Shown in pieces: positions 1 to 6,082 of a stretch of 8,756 bases of DNA. Origin of the DNA: Patescibacteria group bacterium (GTDB taxonomy: Bacteria > Patescibacteriota > Patescibacteriia > JAACEG01 > JAGUWE01); assembly GCA_020062525.1 (NCBI GenBank), contig JAGUWE010000046.1, positions 1 through 8,756 of the forward strand. Reading direction: 5' to 3'. A program made the translations under genes and the position numbers. The notes under the pieces were generated by a model. The model searched no databases. It was given only the letters and a program-made list of their open reading frames with translations, and was not told where the DNA came from. Position 1 is the stretch's first letter. Every line of letters begins with the position of its first letter.

Positions 1-5
1 AAAAA

Positions 6-32
6 AGGCCAAAAACCTTGAAGGTTTTCCTT
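6..32. repeat. Small inverted repeat, possible terminator of an upstream gene
   Basis: AAAACCTT (12-19) and AAGGTTTT (21-28) are perfect complements around a single G. The pairing extends outward to AAGG (6-9) and CCTT (29-32) with a 3-base bulge. A short run of T and C follows, so it could terminate a + strand gene lying before the window. The T tract is poor and the upstream gene is not visible, so this is tentative. Confidence 0.35.
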
Positions 33-40
33 ATGATATC

Positions 41-97
41 AGCGCTCGCTCGCCCGCCTAAATTTTTTTTTCAAAAACTTTGGCGGGTCTCGCTCGC
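41..97. repeat. GC-rich GCTCGC repeat with inverted CCCGCC/GGCGGG arms
   Basis: CCCGCC (53-58) pairs with GGCGGG (82-87), and the A/T-rich interior can add further T-A pairs. Both arms are flanked on the same strand by GCTCGC units (44-49, 48-53, 92-97), so the element mixes an inverted repeat with direct repeats. Its base composition contrasts sharply with the surrounding A/T-rich DNA. The reverse complement GCGAGC recurs four times in the element at 5938-6063, which suggests a genome-wide repeat family. It sits directly before the first gene. Confidence 0.5.
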
Positions 98-115
98 TTG
101 ATAATAAAAATACGG

Positions 116-508
116 ATGTTTTTTAAAAAATTGGCTATTAGTTTTCTTTATCTTCTTCATCTTATTGTTGTTACTCTTTGGTTTGGGCTTTTTTTGGTAC
201 CAAAGTTTTTTTGGCCGGGCCGCGTTATTTTTCATTTTTGGTTTATCTTTATTTTTATACTAATCCAGATGGTTTGGGGCGTGGTTTTAATACCTTACAT
301 GAAAAAATACCGCCTCGTCTGCCCTTTAACGACTTTAATGCAGTTTCTTCGCGGTTATCCGGTTGCTGACAAAAGAAACTTTGACCATTCTTTTATTGGA
401 GAATTTTTAGCTCATTTTAAAATTAAAGCCCCTTACGGCTCCATTGGATTGATTAATTATTTAAGTTTAATTTTAATCACTATCCAATATCTACTTTTTA
501 GAAATTAG
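116..508 (+). CDS. DUF2784-like small integral membrane protein
   Basis: This is a small membrane protein of unknown function. With the ATG at 116 it is 130 aa. Hydrophobic segments lie at about residues 5-27, 37-61 and 108-127. The diagnostic part is the motif CPLT (69-72), followed by a leucine- and arginine-containing stretch (LMQFLRG) and then FDHSFIGEFLAHF (89-101). As I recall it, the DUF2784 family has the same order: helix pair, CPLT, LR, then a SFI...HY/F segment. TTG codons at 80 and 98 are in frame, but both fall in or beside the GC-rich repeat and would add a short non-hydrophobic leader, so I prefer the ATG. No clear Shine-Dalgarno is seen for any start. It ends 27 bp before comM and may be co-transcribed with it, though no functional link is known. 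The stop codon lies inside an A/T repeat. Confidence 0.75.
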   Translation: MFFKKLAISFLYLLHLIVVTLWFGLFLVPKFFWPGRVIFHFWFIFIFILIQMVWGVVLIPYMKKYRLVCPLTTLMQFLRGYPVADKRNFDHSFIGEFLAHFKIKAPYGSIGLINYLSLILITIQYLLFRN

Positions 509-533
509 GAATTAGAAATTAGAAATTTTAAAA
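500..533. repeat. Short A/T direct repeat (GAATTAG/GAAATTAG units)
   Basis: Three GAAATTAG-type units (GAAATTAG, GAATTAG, GAAATTAG) run from the last codons of the DUF2784-like gene up to the comM start. They provide its stop codon and occupy the place where a comM ribosome binding site would be expected. Similar TTCCTAATT/TTCTAATT units appear in reverse complement inside the gene at 7276-7310. Confidence 0.4.
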
Positions 534-535
534 TT

Positions 536-2059
536 ATGTCCTCAAAAATTCTCTCAGCTGCTCCGGTCGGACTTGAGTGCGCCTTGGTTGAAGTTGAAGC
601 CGATATTTCAGCCGGATTGGGCAGTTTTGTGGTCGTGGGCTTGCCAGATACCTCGGTTCAGGAATCACGCGAGCGTGTCCGTTCAGCAATTAAAAATAGT
701 GATTTGGCTTTTCCGCGAACCCGCATTACAGTTAATTTAGCGCCGGCTGATTTAAAAAAAGAAGGACCAGCTTATGATTTGCCTTTGGCCGTTTCACTGC
801 TTCTGGATTCAGGACAAATTAATAATGAATCAGAACTGCTTCGCGATTCCCTTTTTATTGGCGAACTTTCGCTTGATGGCACATTGCGGCCGGTCAATGG
901 CATTCTACTGGCGGCGTTACTCTGTCAGGAAAAAAAAATTAAAAATCTTTTTCTACCTAAAGACAACACTAATGAAGCAACGTTGGTTGAAGGCCTAAAT
1001 GTTTATCCCACAGAAAACTTAGGGCAGCTTATCAATCATCTAAATGGCAAAGAATTGATTGGGGCCAAAGAAAAAACACCGCTACCGCTCGAGCCGGAAT
1101 TAAATTTTGAAATTGACCTGGCTCATATCAAGGGCCAGGAACACGCCAAACGAGCTTTGGAAATCGCGGCGGCTGGCGCTCATAATGTTTTAATGACTGG
1201 ACCACCAGGCACTGGTAAAACTCTTTTAGCTAAAGCTTTGCCTTCTATTCTGCCGCAACTGACATTTGAGGAGGCCTTAGAAGTGACGAAAATTTACAGT
1301 GTCAGCGGGCTTTTGCCGGAAAATCAACCGCTCATTACCAGACGGCCTTTTCGTTCGCCCCATCATACCGCTTCAGGCGTATCTTTGGTCGGCGGCGGCA
1401 CTTGGCCCCGCCCCGGCGAAATCAGTTTGGCTCATCGCGGTGTCTTGTTTCTGGATGAATTTCCCGAATTTCCTCATAGTGTCTTAGAAAATTTGCGCCA
1501 ACCCTTAGAAGATGGAGTAATCACTGTTTCTCGGGCTTCTGGTAGTTTAAAATTTCCAGCCAAATTTATTTTAGTAGCGGCGCAAAATCCCTGTGCCTGC
1601 GGTTATTACTCGGATCCTGACCGCCAATGTCTTTGTTCAGCGGGCCAAATTATTAAATATAGAAAGAGGGTCTCTGGCCCCTTACTTGACCGCATTGATC
1701 TTCACATTGAAGTGCCAAAAATTAAATTTGAAAAATTAGCCACTGAGACCGAAGCTGAGAATTCAGCCAAAGTCAGAAAAAGAATTGAGAGAGCTCGCCG
1801 AATCCAAATTCAAAGATTTGAAAAATTAAAGATTCTGACCAATGCGGAAATGTCTTCGCAGTTGGTCAAAGAATTCTGCCAGGTCGGCGCCCAAGCCCGC
1901 GAACTTTTAAAAAATGCGGTCAGCCAGCTTCATCTTTCAGCCCGCTCTTACTTTCGTATTCTTAAACTTAGCCGCACTATCGCTGATTTAGCTGAATCTG
2001 AGACCATTGAACTTCAACATCTGGCCGAGGCCTTGCAATATCGGCCAAAAGCGGAGTGA
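536..2059 (+). CDS. comM: ComM/YifB family Mg-chelatase-like AAA+ ATPase (transformation branch-migration helicase)
   Basis: ComM is a hexameric AAA+ helicase that drives branch migration of incoming single-stranded DNA during natural transformation; it acts in the cytoplasm. At 507 aa this copy matches the usual family length of about 500. The Lon-like ChlI N-terminal domain covers about residues 1-165 (VGLPDTSVQESRERVRSAI, then NLAPADLKKEGPAYDLP). The AAA+ core carries Walker A GPPGTGKT (222-229), Walker B VLFLDEF (303-309), the PFRSPHHTAS segment and the LLDRIDLHIEVP arginine-finger/sensor region. The family's cysteine cluster NPCACGYY...CLC spans 351-367. The C-terminal Mg-chelatase domain ends in SARSYFRILKLSRTIADL. 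All key residues are present, so it should be active. No strong Shine-Dalgarno precedes the ATG. Natural competence genes are frequently retained in reduced CPR genomes, which fits the setting. Confidence 0.96.
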   Translation: MSSKILSAAPVGLECALVEVEADISAGLGSFVVVGLPDTSVQESRERVRSAIKNSDLAFPRTRITVNLAPADLKKEGPAYDLPLAVSLLLDSGQINNESELLRDSLFIGELSLDGTLRPVNGILLAALLCQEKKIKNLFLPKDNTNEATLVEGLNVYPTENLGQLINHLNGKELIGAKEKTPLPLEPELNFEIDLAHIKGQEHAKRALEIAAAGAHNVLMTGPPGTGKTLLAKALPSILPQLTFEEALEVTKIYSVSGLLPENQPLITRRPFRSPHHTASGVSLVGGGTWPRPGEISLAHRGVLFLDEFPEFPHSVLENLRQPLEDGVITVSRASGSLKFPAKFILVAAQNPCACGYYSDPDRQCLCSAGQIIKYRKRVSGPLLDRIDLHIEVPKIKFEKLATETEAENSAKVRKRIERARRIQIQRFEKLKILTNAEMSSQLVKEFCQVGAQARELLKNAVSQLHLSARSYFRILKLSRTIADLAESETIELQHLAEALQYRPKAE

Positions 2060-2080
2060 AATAAATCAACGGGCTTTTTC

Positions 2081-2133
2081 TGTCATTCCTGCAAAAGCAG
2101 GAATCTAGACCCCGGATCAAGTCCGGGGCGACA
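2081..2133. repeat. GTCAT-type dispersed hairpin repeat, two stems (copy A)
   Basis: ATTCCTGC (2085-2092) pairs with GCAGGAAT (2097-2104) around AAAA. CCCCGGA (2110-2116) pairs with TCCGGGG (2122-2128) around TCAAG. TGTC (2081-2084) can close the unit with GACA (2130-2133), giving a three-way-junction shape. Sequences of this look (GTCATTCC...GGAATCT...CCCCGG) are familiar as dispersed intergenic repeats in many bacteria. I cannot assign a formal repeat name. It lies just after comM. Confidence 0.7.
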
Positions 2134-2142
2134 AAAGGGATT

Positions 2143-2168
2143 GTCATCCTGAACTTGATTCAGGATCT
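2143..2168. repeat. GTCAT-type dispersed hairpin repeat (copy B)
   Basis: ATCCTGAA (2146-2153) pairs with TTCAGGAT (2159-2166) around a 5-base loop. The unit starts with GTCAT and ends with ATCTC, like copies A and C, although the stem sequence differs. It follows copy A after 9 bases, so two different members of the family are stacked here. Confidence 0.65.
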
Positions 2169-2175
2169 CTAATAA

Positions 2176-2208
2176 AAACCAGCTGACGAAAATTTCGCCA
2201 GCTGGTTT
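2176..2208. terminator. Near-perfect 33-bp palindrome between convergent genes; terminator, best on minus strand
   Basis: AAACCAGCTG (2176-2185) pairs with CAGCTGGTTT (2199-2208), and the interior CGAAAATTTCG (2187-2197) is itself palindromic, with one A-C mismatch between the two blocks. Read on the minus strand, the stem is followed directly by TTTTTATTAG, a proper U tract for the LysM-M23 gene that ends at 2254. On the + strand the tail is TTAATTTTG, which is weaker, so it may also stop comM read-through. No gene lies in 2060-2253. Confidence 0.7.
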
Positions 2209-2253
2209 AATTTTGAATTTTGACCCTTTGACAGGATCAAGACATAATTTTTC

Positions 2254-3558
2254 TTAATAATACCTGAGCGGATTTTGCTTAGCCGAGCCGGCCATAACTT
2301 CAAAATGAACATGTGCTCCGGTGGAACGGCCGGTGGAACCCATCAGGCCAATCACTTGGCCTTTTTTGACTGTTTGTCCGGTGCTGACATTTAATTGGTT
2401 AAAGTGGCCATAAAGTGTCCGCATGCCATTGGTGTGACGAATAATAATTCTTTTGCCATAACCCCCAACCCAACAGGCCGATTCTACTACTCCGCTTTCA
2501 ACGGCATAAATCGGCACATTATAACCGCAGGCAATATCAATAGCATGGTGGCGCCAAGAATAATACTGGGTAATGCGCCGGCAGGTAGTCGGCCAAATAA
2601 ATCCCAAAACACTCCGGGGGGTTGGAGCTTCATAATATTGTTTAATTGCGCCAAGAGGAGAAAGAGACTTGGGTTGAATAATAATTTTTTTCCCATCAGG
2701 AACAACAATTATTTCACCAACTTTAAGACCGCTAACCTCAGTCAGGTTGTTATAAGCTAAAATTTTATCAGAATCAACTTTAAAATTTTTGGCGATTTTT
2801 TCCACAGTATCACCCTTTTTAATTTTATAAGTCAGGCCGCTGGTTGGTAAAATAGCTAATTTTTGGCTTGGCTGAAGGGTACTATAAATTGATAAATTAT
2901 TCTCCCACAAAATAGTTTCAACTGAAACACTGAACTTTTTAGCAATTGAACTGAGAGTATCACCGCTTTTAACAACATAAGACTCAATTGAAGTTCGGAT
3001 ATAAGGATAATAATCTTCCGGCGCCGTGGTCACGATCTGAGGTTTAAGCAAAGTATCTTCTTTTAAGGAAATTTTTGTCCAATCCTCGGCTTCTTCGGTT
3101 TTATCAACTAATTGAGGTTCAGCTTTAGCCACTCCTTCAATATCAAGATAACGACAAACTCTTTTGGGACTTTTACTATCAATAACCATTTCTTCCTCAA
3201 TTAACTCAAAAGATTCTATCTCCTCGGGACTTTTGGGAACTAAACGAGATATTAAACTTTCTTTTTCAATGGCCAGTAAATCAGCATTGCGGTTATCATG
3301 AGCTTTAATATTAGAGACAGCCACAAAAATCGCTAAAGCAATAATAATAAAATGAATTAAATGACGGTTGCCTAAATAATAATATAATTTATTTTGAAGA
3401 GGCGCTAACCCTCTCTTAAATTCTTGTTTTAAAAAAGAATAGAGGCGATAAAGCCAAAGTAAAATAAATCGACCACCAAAACGATAAAAAATTTTGATTA
3501 AGATAACAATCAATTTAACTAAACAAATAAAAAAGAGGGTTAACAACTTTTTAAGCAA
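2254..3558 (-). CDS. Membrane-anchored LysM-LysM-M23 metallopeptidase (murein hydrolase)
   Basis: This is probably a zinc endopeptidase that cuts peptidoglycan cross-bridges outside the membrane, in growth or division. It has 434 aa. The N-terminus is strongly hydrophobic and basic (about 4-24 and 29-43), with a clear membrane helix at 68-82. An acidic linker follows. LysM repeats lie at about 193-237 (YVVKSGDTLSSIAKKF) and 243-287 (YKIKKGDTVEKIAKNF). The M23 (LytM) domain spans about 328-422. Its zinc ligands and catalytic residues are visible: H337 and D341 in HHAID (the usual HxGxD glycine is alanine), H385 in YGH, and H416/H418 in HVHFE. All are intact, so it is an active-type enzyme and not an EnvC/NlpD-like degenerate activator. 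The start is TTG. No ATG, GTG or TTG lies between it and the upstream in-frame stop, and AAAGGG sits 6 bases before it. It is transcribed divergently from rmuC. Confidence 0.92.
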   Translation of the reverse strand: MLKKLLTLFFICLVKLIVILIKIFYRFGGRFILLWLYRLYSFLKQEFKRGLAPLQNKLYYYLGNRHLIHFIIIALAIFVAVSNIKAHDNRNADLLAIEKESLISRLVPKSPEEIESFELIEEEMVIDSKSPKRVCRYLDIEGVAKAEPQLVDKTEEAEDWTKISLKEDTLLKPQIVTTAPEDYYPYIRTSIESYVVKSGDTLSSIAKKFSVSVETILWENNLSIYSTLQPSQKLAILPTSGLTYKIKKGDTVEKIAKNFKVDSDKILAYNNLTEVSGLKVGEIIVVPDGKKIIIQPKSLSPLGAIKQYYEAPTPRSVLGFIWPTTCRRITQYYSWRHHAIDIACGYNVPIYAVESGVVESACWVGGYGKRIIIRHTNGMRTLYGHFNQLNVSTGQTVKKGQVIGLMGSTGRSTGAHVHFEVMAGSAKQNPLRYY

Positions 3559-3564
3559 GATTAA

Positions 3565-3570
3565 CCCTTT
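3565..3570 (-). promoter_or_regulatory. Ribosome binding site AAAGGG supporting a TTG start
   Basis: On the minus strand AAAGGG ends 6 bases before the TTG at 3558. It is one of the few recognisable Shine-Dalgarno-like sequences in the window. Because the only other codons back to the upstream stop are non-canonical starts, it decides the start of the LysM-M23 gene. Confidence 0.45.
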
Positions 3571-3618
3571 GACCAGCCAAATTAGAATTTTTAACGCTAC
3601 TTTTTTGATTGATCTACT

Positions 3619-3646
3619 AATATATTTTTAATTAATTATTATTCAA
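3619..3646 (-). promoter_or_regulatory. Candidate sigma70-type promoter for the LysM-M23 gene
   Basis: On the minus strand a TTGAAT -35 (3641-3646) and a TATATT -10 (3619-3624) are separated by 16 bases. Transcription would begin near 3611 and give a leader of about 50 bases before the TTG start. The DNA is A/T-rich, so chance matches are easy. Confidence 0.35.
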
Positions 3647-3676
3647 AGCAACTGGTTCAATCAAATGCCAATTCTT

Positions 3677-3701
3677 TTCTTAGTAGAGCAACCACTAAGA
3701 A
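3677..3701. repeat. 8-bp perfect inverted repeat between divergent promoters
   Basis: TTCTTAGT (3677-3684) and ACTAAGAA (3694-3701) are exact complements around a 9-base loop (AGAGCAACC). It lies between the candidate divergent promoters, where an operator could sit. No regulator is encoded nearby, and a structural role is equally possible. Confidence 0.35.
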
Positions 3702-3722
3702 GTTTAACTCGGACGAGATATC

Positions 3723-3750
3723 TTGTCAAGAGCAACTCATCTGCTATACT
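3723..3750 (+). promoter_or_regulatory. Candidate extended -10 promoter for the rmuC operon
   Basis: A TTGTCA -35 (3723-3728) and a TATACT -10 (3745-3750) are separated by 16 bases, with a TGC just before the -10 (an extended -10 motif). This is the best promoter match in the window. Transcription from near 3757 would give a leader of about 170 bases that contains the GTCAT-type hairpin and the A-rich repeat before rmuC. Confidence 0.5.
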
Positions 3751-3768
3751 GAAGATACGCAAATTGCA

Positions 3769-3819
3769 GTCATCGCGAGTCCCGCCCTTTCCGAGTAAGG
3801 GGCGGGATGTGGCGATCTC
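3769..3819. repeat. GTCAT-type dispersed hairpin repeat (copy C)
   Basis: TCCCGCCCTT (3780-3789) pairs with AAGGGGCGGGA (3797-3807), with one bulged base and a 7-base loop. ATCGC (3772-3776) pairs with GCGAT (3812-3816) outside it. Like copies A and B, it begins GTCAT and ends GATCTC. The form GTCATTGCGAG...GGCAATCTC is familiar from many bacterial genomes. It would lie in the rmuC leader RNA. Confidence 0.65.
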
Positions 3820-3821
3820 TT

Positions 3822-3905
3822 ATTCAAAAATTCAAAATCCTAAATCTCAAATCCTAAACAAATTCCAAATCCAAAATTCCAATTTTTCAAACTATTTCAA
3901 ATTAA
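3822..3905. repeat. A-rich degenerate short-unit repeat tract
   Basis: The tract is built from 7-8-base units such as TTCAAAA, TCCTAAA, TCTCAAA and TTCCAAA, almost free of G. Tracts of this type are common filler in CPR and some other AT-rich genomes. It ends about 20 bases before the rmuC start. Any open frame through it translates to a QNPKSQ-like low-complexity peptide and is not a gene. Together with the preceding promoters and hairpins it fills the 3559-3925 gap. Confidence 0.6.
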
Positions 3906-3925
3906 CGTCTTAAAAATTTAACTTT

Positions 3926-4981
3926 ATGGAAATATTTTTCATTATTATCATTTTTCTTGCCTGTTTTGGTCTTTTTTTCTATATCCTAAACCAAAAATTT
4001 AAGGGCATTCTTGAACGAGAGAAAAATGACCAAGGCATTTTAATGCTCCAAAATCAACTCAATGAATTAACCAAAGCGGTTGACGGCAAGTTAAGCGAAT
4101 CGCATCAAGTAATTCACGCTCAATCTAATATTACCCATCAGATTTATCGCGAACTAAGTGAAAAATTGGCCAAACTTGAAGAAACCAACAAACAGGTGAT
4201 GAGTTTTACTGATCAACTGCAGTCCTTGCAGGATATTTTAAAAAATCCGAAACAGCGCGGCATTCTGGGCGAGTTTTATCTGGAGACGCTTTTAAAAAAC
4301 GTTCTGCCGCCCAATACTTACAAACTTCAATATAATCTGGGCAAAGACGAAAATGGGGCGGATTTGATTGTTGACGCTGCTATTTTTATCCAAAAGAAAA
4401 TTATTCCCATTGATGCCAAATTTTCTTTGGATAACTACAATAAAATTGTGGCGGAGAAGAATGAATCAGAAAGAGAAAAATTAGAAAAACTTTTCAAACA
4501 GGATTTAAAAAACCGCATTGATGAAACCGCCAAATACATCCGGCCGGAAAAAGATACCCTAGATTTTGCTTTTATGTTTATTCCGGCTGAAGCGATTTAT
4601 TATGATTTGCTGGTCAATCAAGTTGGCGCTGTTAAAGTTTCAACTCGTGATCTTTTAGAATATGCTTTTCAGGAAAAACGCGTCATTATTGTTTCACCGA
4701 CTTCTTTTTTTGCTTATCTGCAGACCGTGCTTCAGGGACTGCGGGCGTTGCAAATTGAAGAATCAGCCAAAGAAATCAGAAAACGGATTGAAATTTTAGC
4801 CAAACACTTGCTTAATTATGATGAGTACCTAAAAAAATTAGGCAATAACTTAACCACCGTGGTTAATTCTTATAACACTGCCTACAAAGAATTTGCCAAA
4901 ATTGATAAGGATGTTGTTAAAATCGCCGGCGGTGAAAAACAAATTGAACCCTTGTCTTTAGAAAAACCAAAAAGTGAATGA
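3926..4981 (+). CDS. rmuC: RmuC family DNA recombination/limiting protein
   Basis: RmuC proteins limit inversions at short inverted repeats and are predicted PD-(D/E)XK nucleases; the exact reaction is not settled. This copy has 351 aa. A membrane helix at about 2-21 is followed by a coiled coil at about 25-110, then the RmuC catalytic domain. In the domain RGILGEFYLE (111-120, E116) is the conserved opening, and GADLIVDAAI...IIPIDAKFSLDNY carries the nuclease-like D150 and D163-A-K165. Later conserved parts are FAFMFIPAEAIYYDL and VIIVSPTSFFAYLQTV. The catalytic set looks complete. The family is often longer, with the difference in the variable coiled coil and tail. The start is ATG with no clear Shine-Dalgarno. 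It overlaps the next gene by ATGA, so the two are probably translationally coupled. Inverted repeats, its presumed targets, are plentiful in this window. Confidence 0.93.
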   Translation: MEIFFIIIIFLACFGLFFYILNQKFKGILEREKNDQGILMLQNQLNELTKAVDGKLSESHQVIHAQSNITHQIYRELSEKLAKLEETNKQVMSFTDQLQSLQDILKNPKQRGILGEFYLETLLKNVLPPNTYKLQYNLGKDENGADLIVDAAIFIQKKIIPIDAKFSLDNYNKIVAEKNESEREKLEKLFKQDLKNRIDETAKYIRPEKDTLDFAFMFIPAEAIYYDLLVNQVGAVKVSTRDLLEYAFQEKRVIIVSPTSFFAYLQTVLQGLRALQIEESAKEIRKRIEILAKHLLNYDEYLKKLGNNLTTVVNSYNTAYKEFAKIDKDVVKIAGGEKQIEPLSLEKPKSE

Positions 4982-5922
4982 ATGAAAATAAAAAAAACAA
5001 TCAACTTGCCAAAGCCATTTATTCAGCCGTGGCTTATTTTGATATTTTTGATTACCCGCTGACACTTGAGGAAATTTGGCAAAATCTTTATTTTGAAACA
5101 CCAGCGGCCAAAAAATTCTTAGCCTCAGAGGTCTTAGCCGAATTAAAAAATAATGAAAAGCTGAAAAAACAAATTGAAACAAAAAATGACTTTTATTTTT
5201 TTTCCGGCCGGGAAAAAATCATTGAAACGCGGCTTTGGCGCTACGGCTTAGCTGAAAAAAAATATAAAATCGCTTTAAGAATCGCTAAAATTTTTAAATT
5301 TATTCCCTTTATTGAAATGATAGCGATTTGCAATTCCTTGGCTTTTGCCAATAGCCGCGAAAATTCAGACATTGATTTTTTTATTGTTTGCCAAAAAAAA
5401 CGAATTTGGTTGGCTAGATTCTTCACGGTGGCTATTATTAAATTTTTAAACTTAAGACCCAAGCCCAATAATACTAAAGATAAAATTTGTCTAAGTTTTT
5501 TTATTAGTGAGGAGTTTTTGAATTTAGAAAAAATTGCTTATCCTGATGATGTTCATTTTCAATTTTGGCTCAACCAAATCCACCCTCTTTATACCCGAGC
5601 TGAAATATATCAAAAGTTCTCCCAAGCCAACCAGTGGTCAAGAAGTAAACTGCCCAACTTATCGGCGCCTTTGCCAAATTTAAGAAGAAAAATAAAAAGC
5701 GTACGATTTAATTTTTTAAATTTTTTCAACTGGAGTGTTTTTGATTGTTTAGAAACTTTAGCTAAATTTTTTGAAATGAAAATACTCCCGGCCTATCTTA
5801 AAAATATTGCCAATTTGAACGGCCGGGTTATAGTTAGTGATCAAATTTTAAAATTCCATCCTCGCGACCGCCGCCTGGAATACAAAGAGCTTTTTTTGAA
5901 AAAAGTGGCTTTATTTGAGTAA
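4978..5922 (+). CDS. Winged-helix plus nucleotidyltransferase-fold protein of unknown function
   Basis: I cannot name the function. The 314-aa protein has two visible parts. Residues about 10-75 look like a small winged-helix domain (AIYSAVAYFDIFDYPLTLEE). Residues about 95-140 contain a polymerase-beta-type nucleotidyltransferase signature, NSLAFANSRENSDIDFFIV, with the metal-binding pair D131/D133. The first glycine of the usual GS motif is asparagine (N119-S120). A third acidic residue is not obvious, so activity is uncertain. The C-terminal half is basic and aromatic-rich and ends with a conserved-looking GRVIVSDQILKFHPRDRR block. I associate proteins starting with FDIFDYPLT-like segments with Parcubacteria-type genomes, but this is memory and not a search. 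It overlaps rmuC by ATGA, so it is coupled to that gene and not to the later glycan genes, from which the 5938-6063 element separates it. Confidence 0.75.
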   Translation: MNENKKNNQLAKAIYSAVAYFDIFDYPLTLEEIWQNLYFETPAAKKFLASEVLAELKNNEKLKKQIETKNDFYFFSGREKIIETRLWRYGLAEKKYKIALRIAKIFKFIPFIEMIAICNSLAFANSRENSDIDFFIVCQKKRIWLARFFTVAIIKFLNLRPKPNNTKDKICLSFFISEEFLNLEKIAYPDDVHFQFWLNQIHPLYTRAEIYQKFSQANQWSRSKLPNLSAPLPNLRRKIKSVRFNFLNFFNWSVFDCLETLAKFFEMKILPAYLKNIANLNGRVIVSDQILKFHPRDRRLEYKELFLKKVALFE

Positions 5923-5937
5923 CAATTAAAAAGCGAG

Positions 5938-6063
5938 GAAAGTACTTTTTAGAAGCATCCGCAGGCGAGCGGGCATGGTTTTCGCCAAAGGCGGAAGAGC
6001 GAGCCGAGGACCTGAGTGAGCGAGCACGCTGGGCGAGCGAACGTCTTCTAAAAATTACTTTTC
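5938..6063. repeat. MITE-like element: inverted ends around a GC-rich GCGAGC core
   Basis: The left end 5938-5955 (GAAAGTACTTTTTAGAAG) and the right end 6045-6062 (CTTCTAAAAATTACTTTT) are complementary over 18 positions, with one C-T mismatch and one G-T wobble. Between them lies an 89-base GC-rich core carrying GCGAGC at 5965, 5999, 6020 and 6033 and a small CGCC-AAA-GGCG hairpin near 5983-5993. It occupies most of the 160-bp gap before the O-antigen ligase gene. No coding frame or tRNA-like fold is evident. A non-autonomous mobile repeat or a large structured RNA are both possible. Confidence 0.6.
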
Positions 6064-6082
6064 GAGCAACTTTAATTAATTT

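Noticed and set aside
80..115. Upstream TTG starts (80 and 98) for the DUF2784-like gene
   Set aside because: They fall within or beside the GC-rich repeat, add a leader unlike the family N-terminus, and have no ribosome site. The ATG at 116 begins directly before the first helix.
1299..1487. Short + strand open frame inside comM
   Set aside because: It is a shifted-frame shadow of the AAA+ region. The comM frame has intact Walker A, Walker B and cysteine motifs.
2395..2760. Open frame of 121 codons on the + strand
   Set aside because: It lies antisense to the LysM-M23 gene across its M23 and second LysM regions, and its product has no domain character.
3822..3905. Possible CRISPR array
   Set aside because: Units are only 7-8 bases and degenerate, with no spacers of regular length and no cas genes nearby.
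3665..3913. Open frame of 82 codons on the + strand in the divergent gap
   Set aside because: It runs through the promoter, a hairpin repeat and the A-rich repeat. The peptide is low-complexity (QNPKSQ-like) and no ribosome site precedes it.
5956..6044. Possible tRNA or small RNA gene in the GC-rich core
   Set aside because: No cloverleaf, anticodon arm or T-loop sequence can be arranged. The GCGAGC copies are on the same strand and do not pair with each other.
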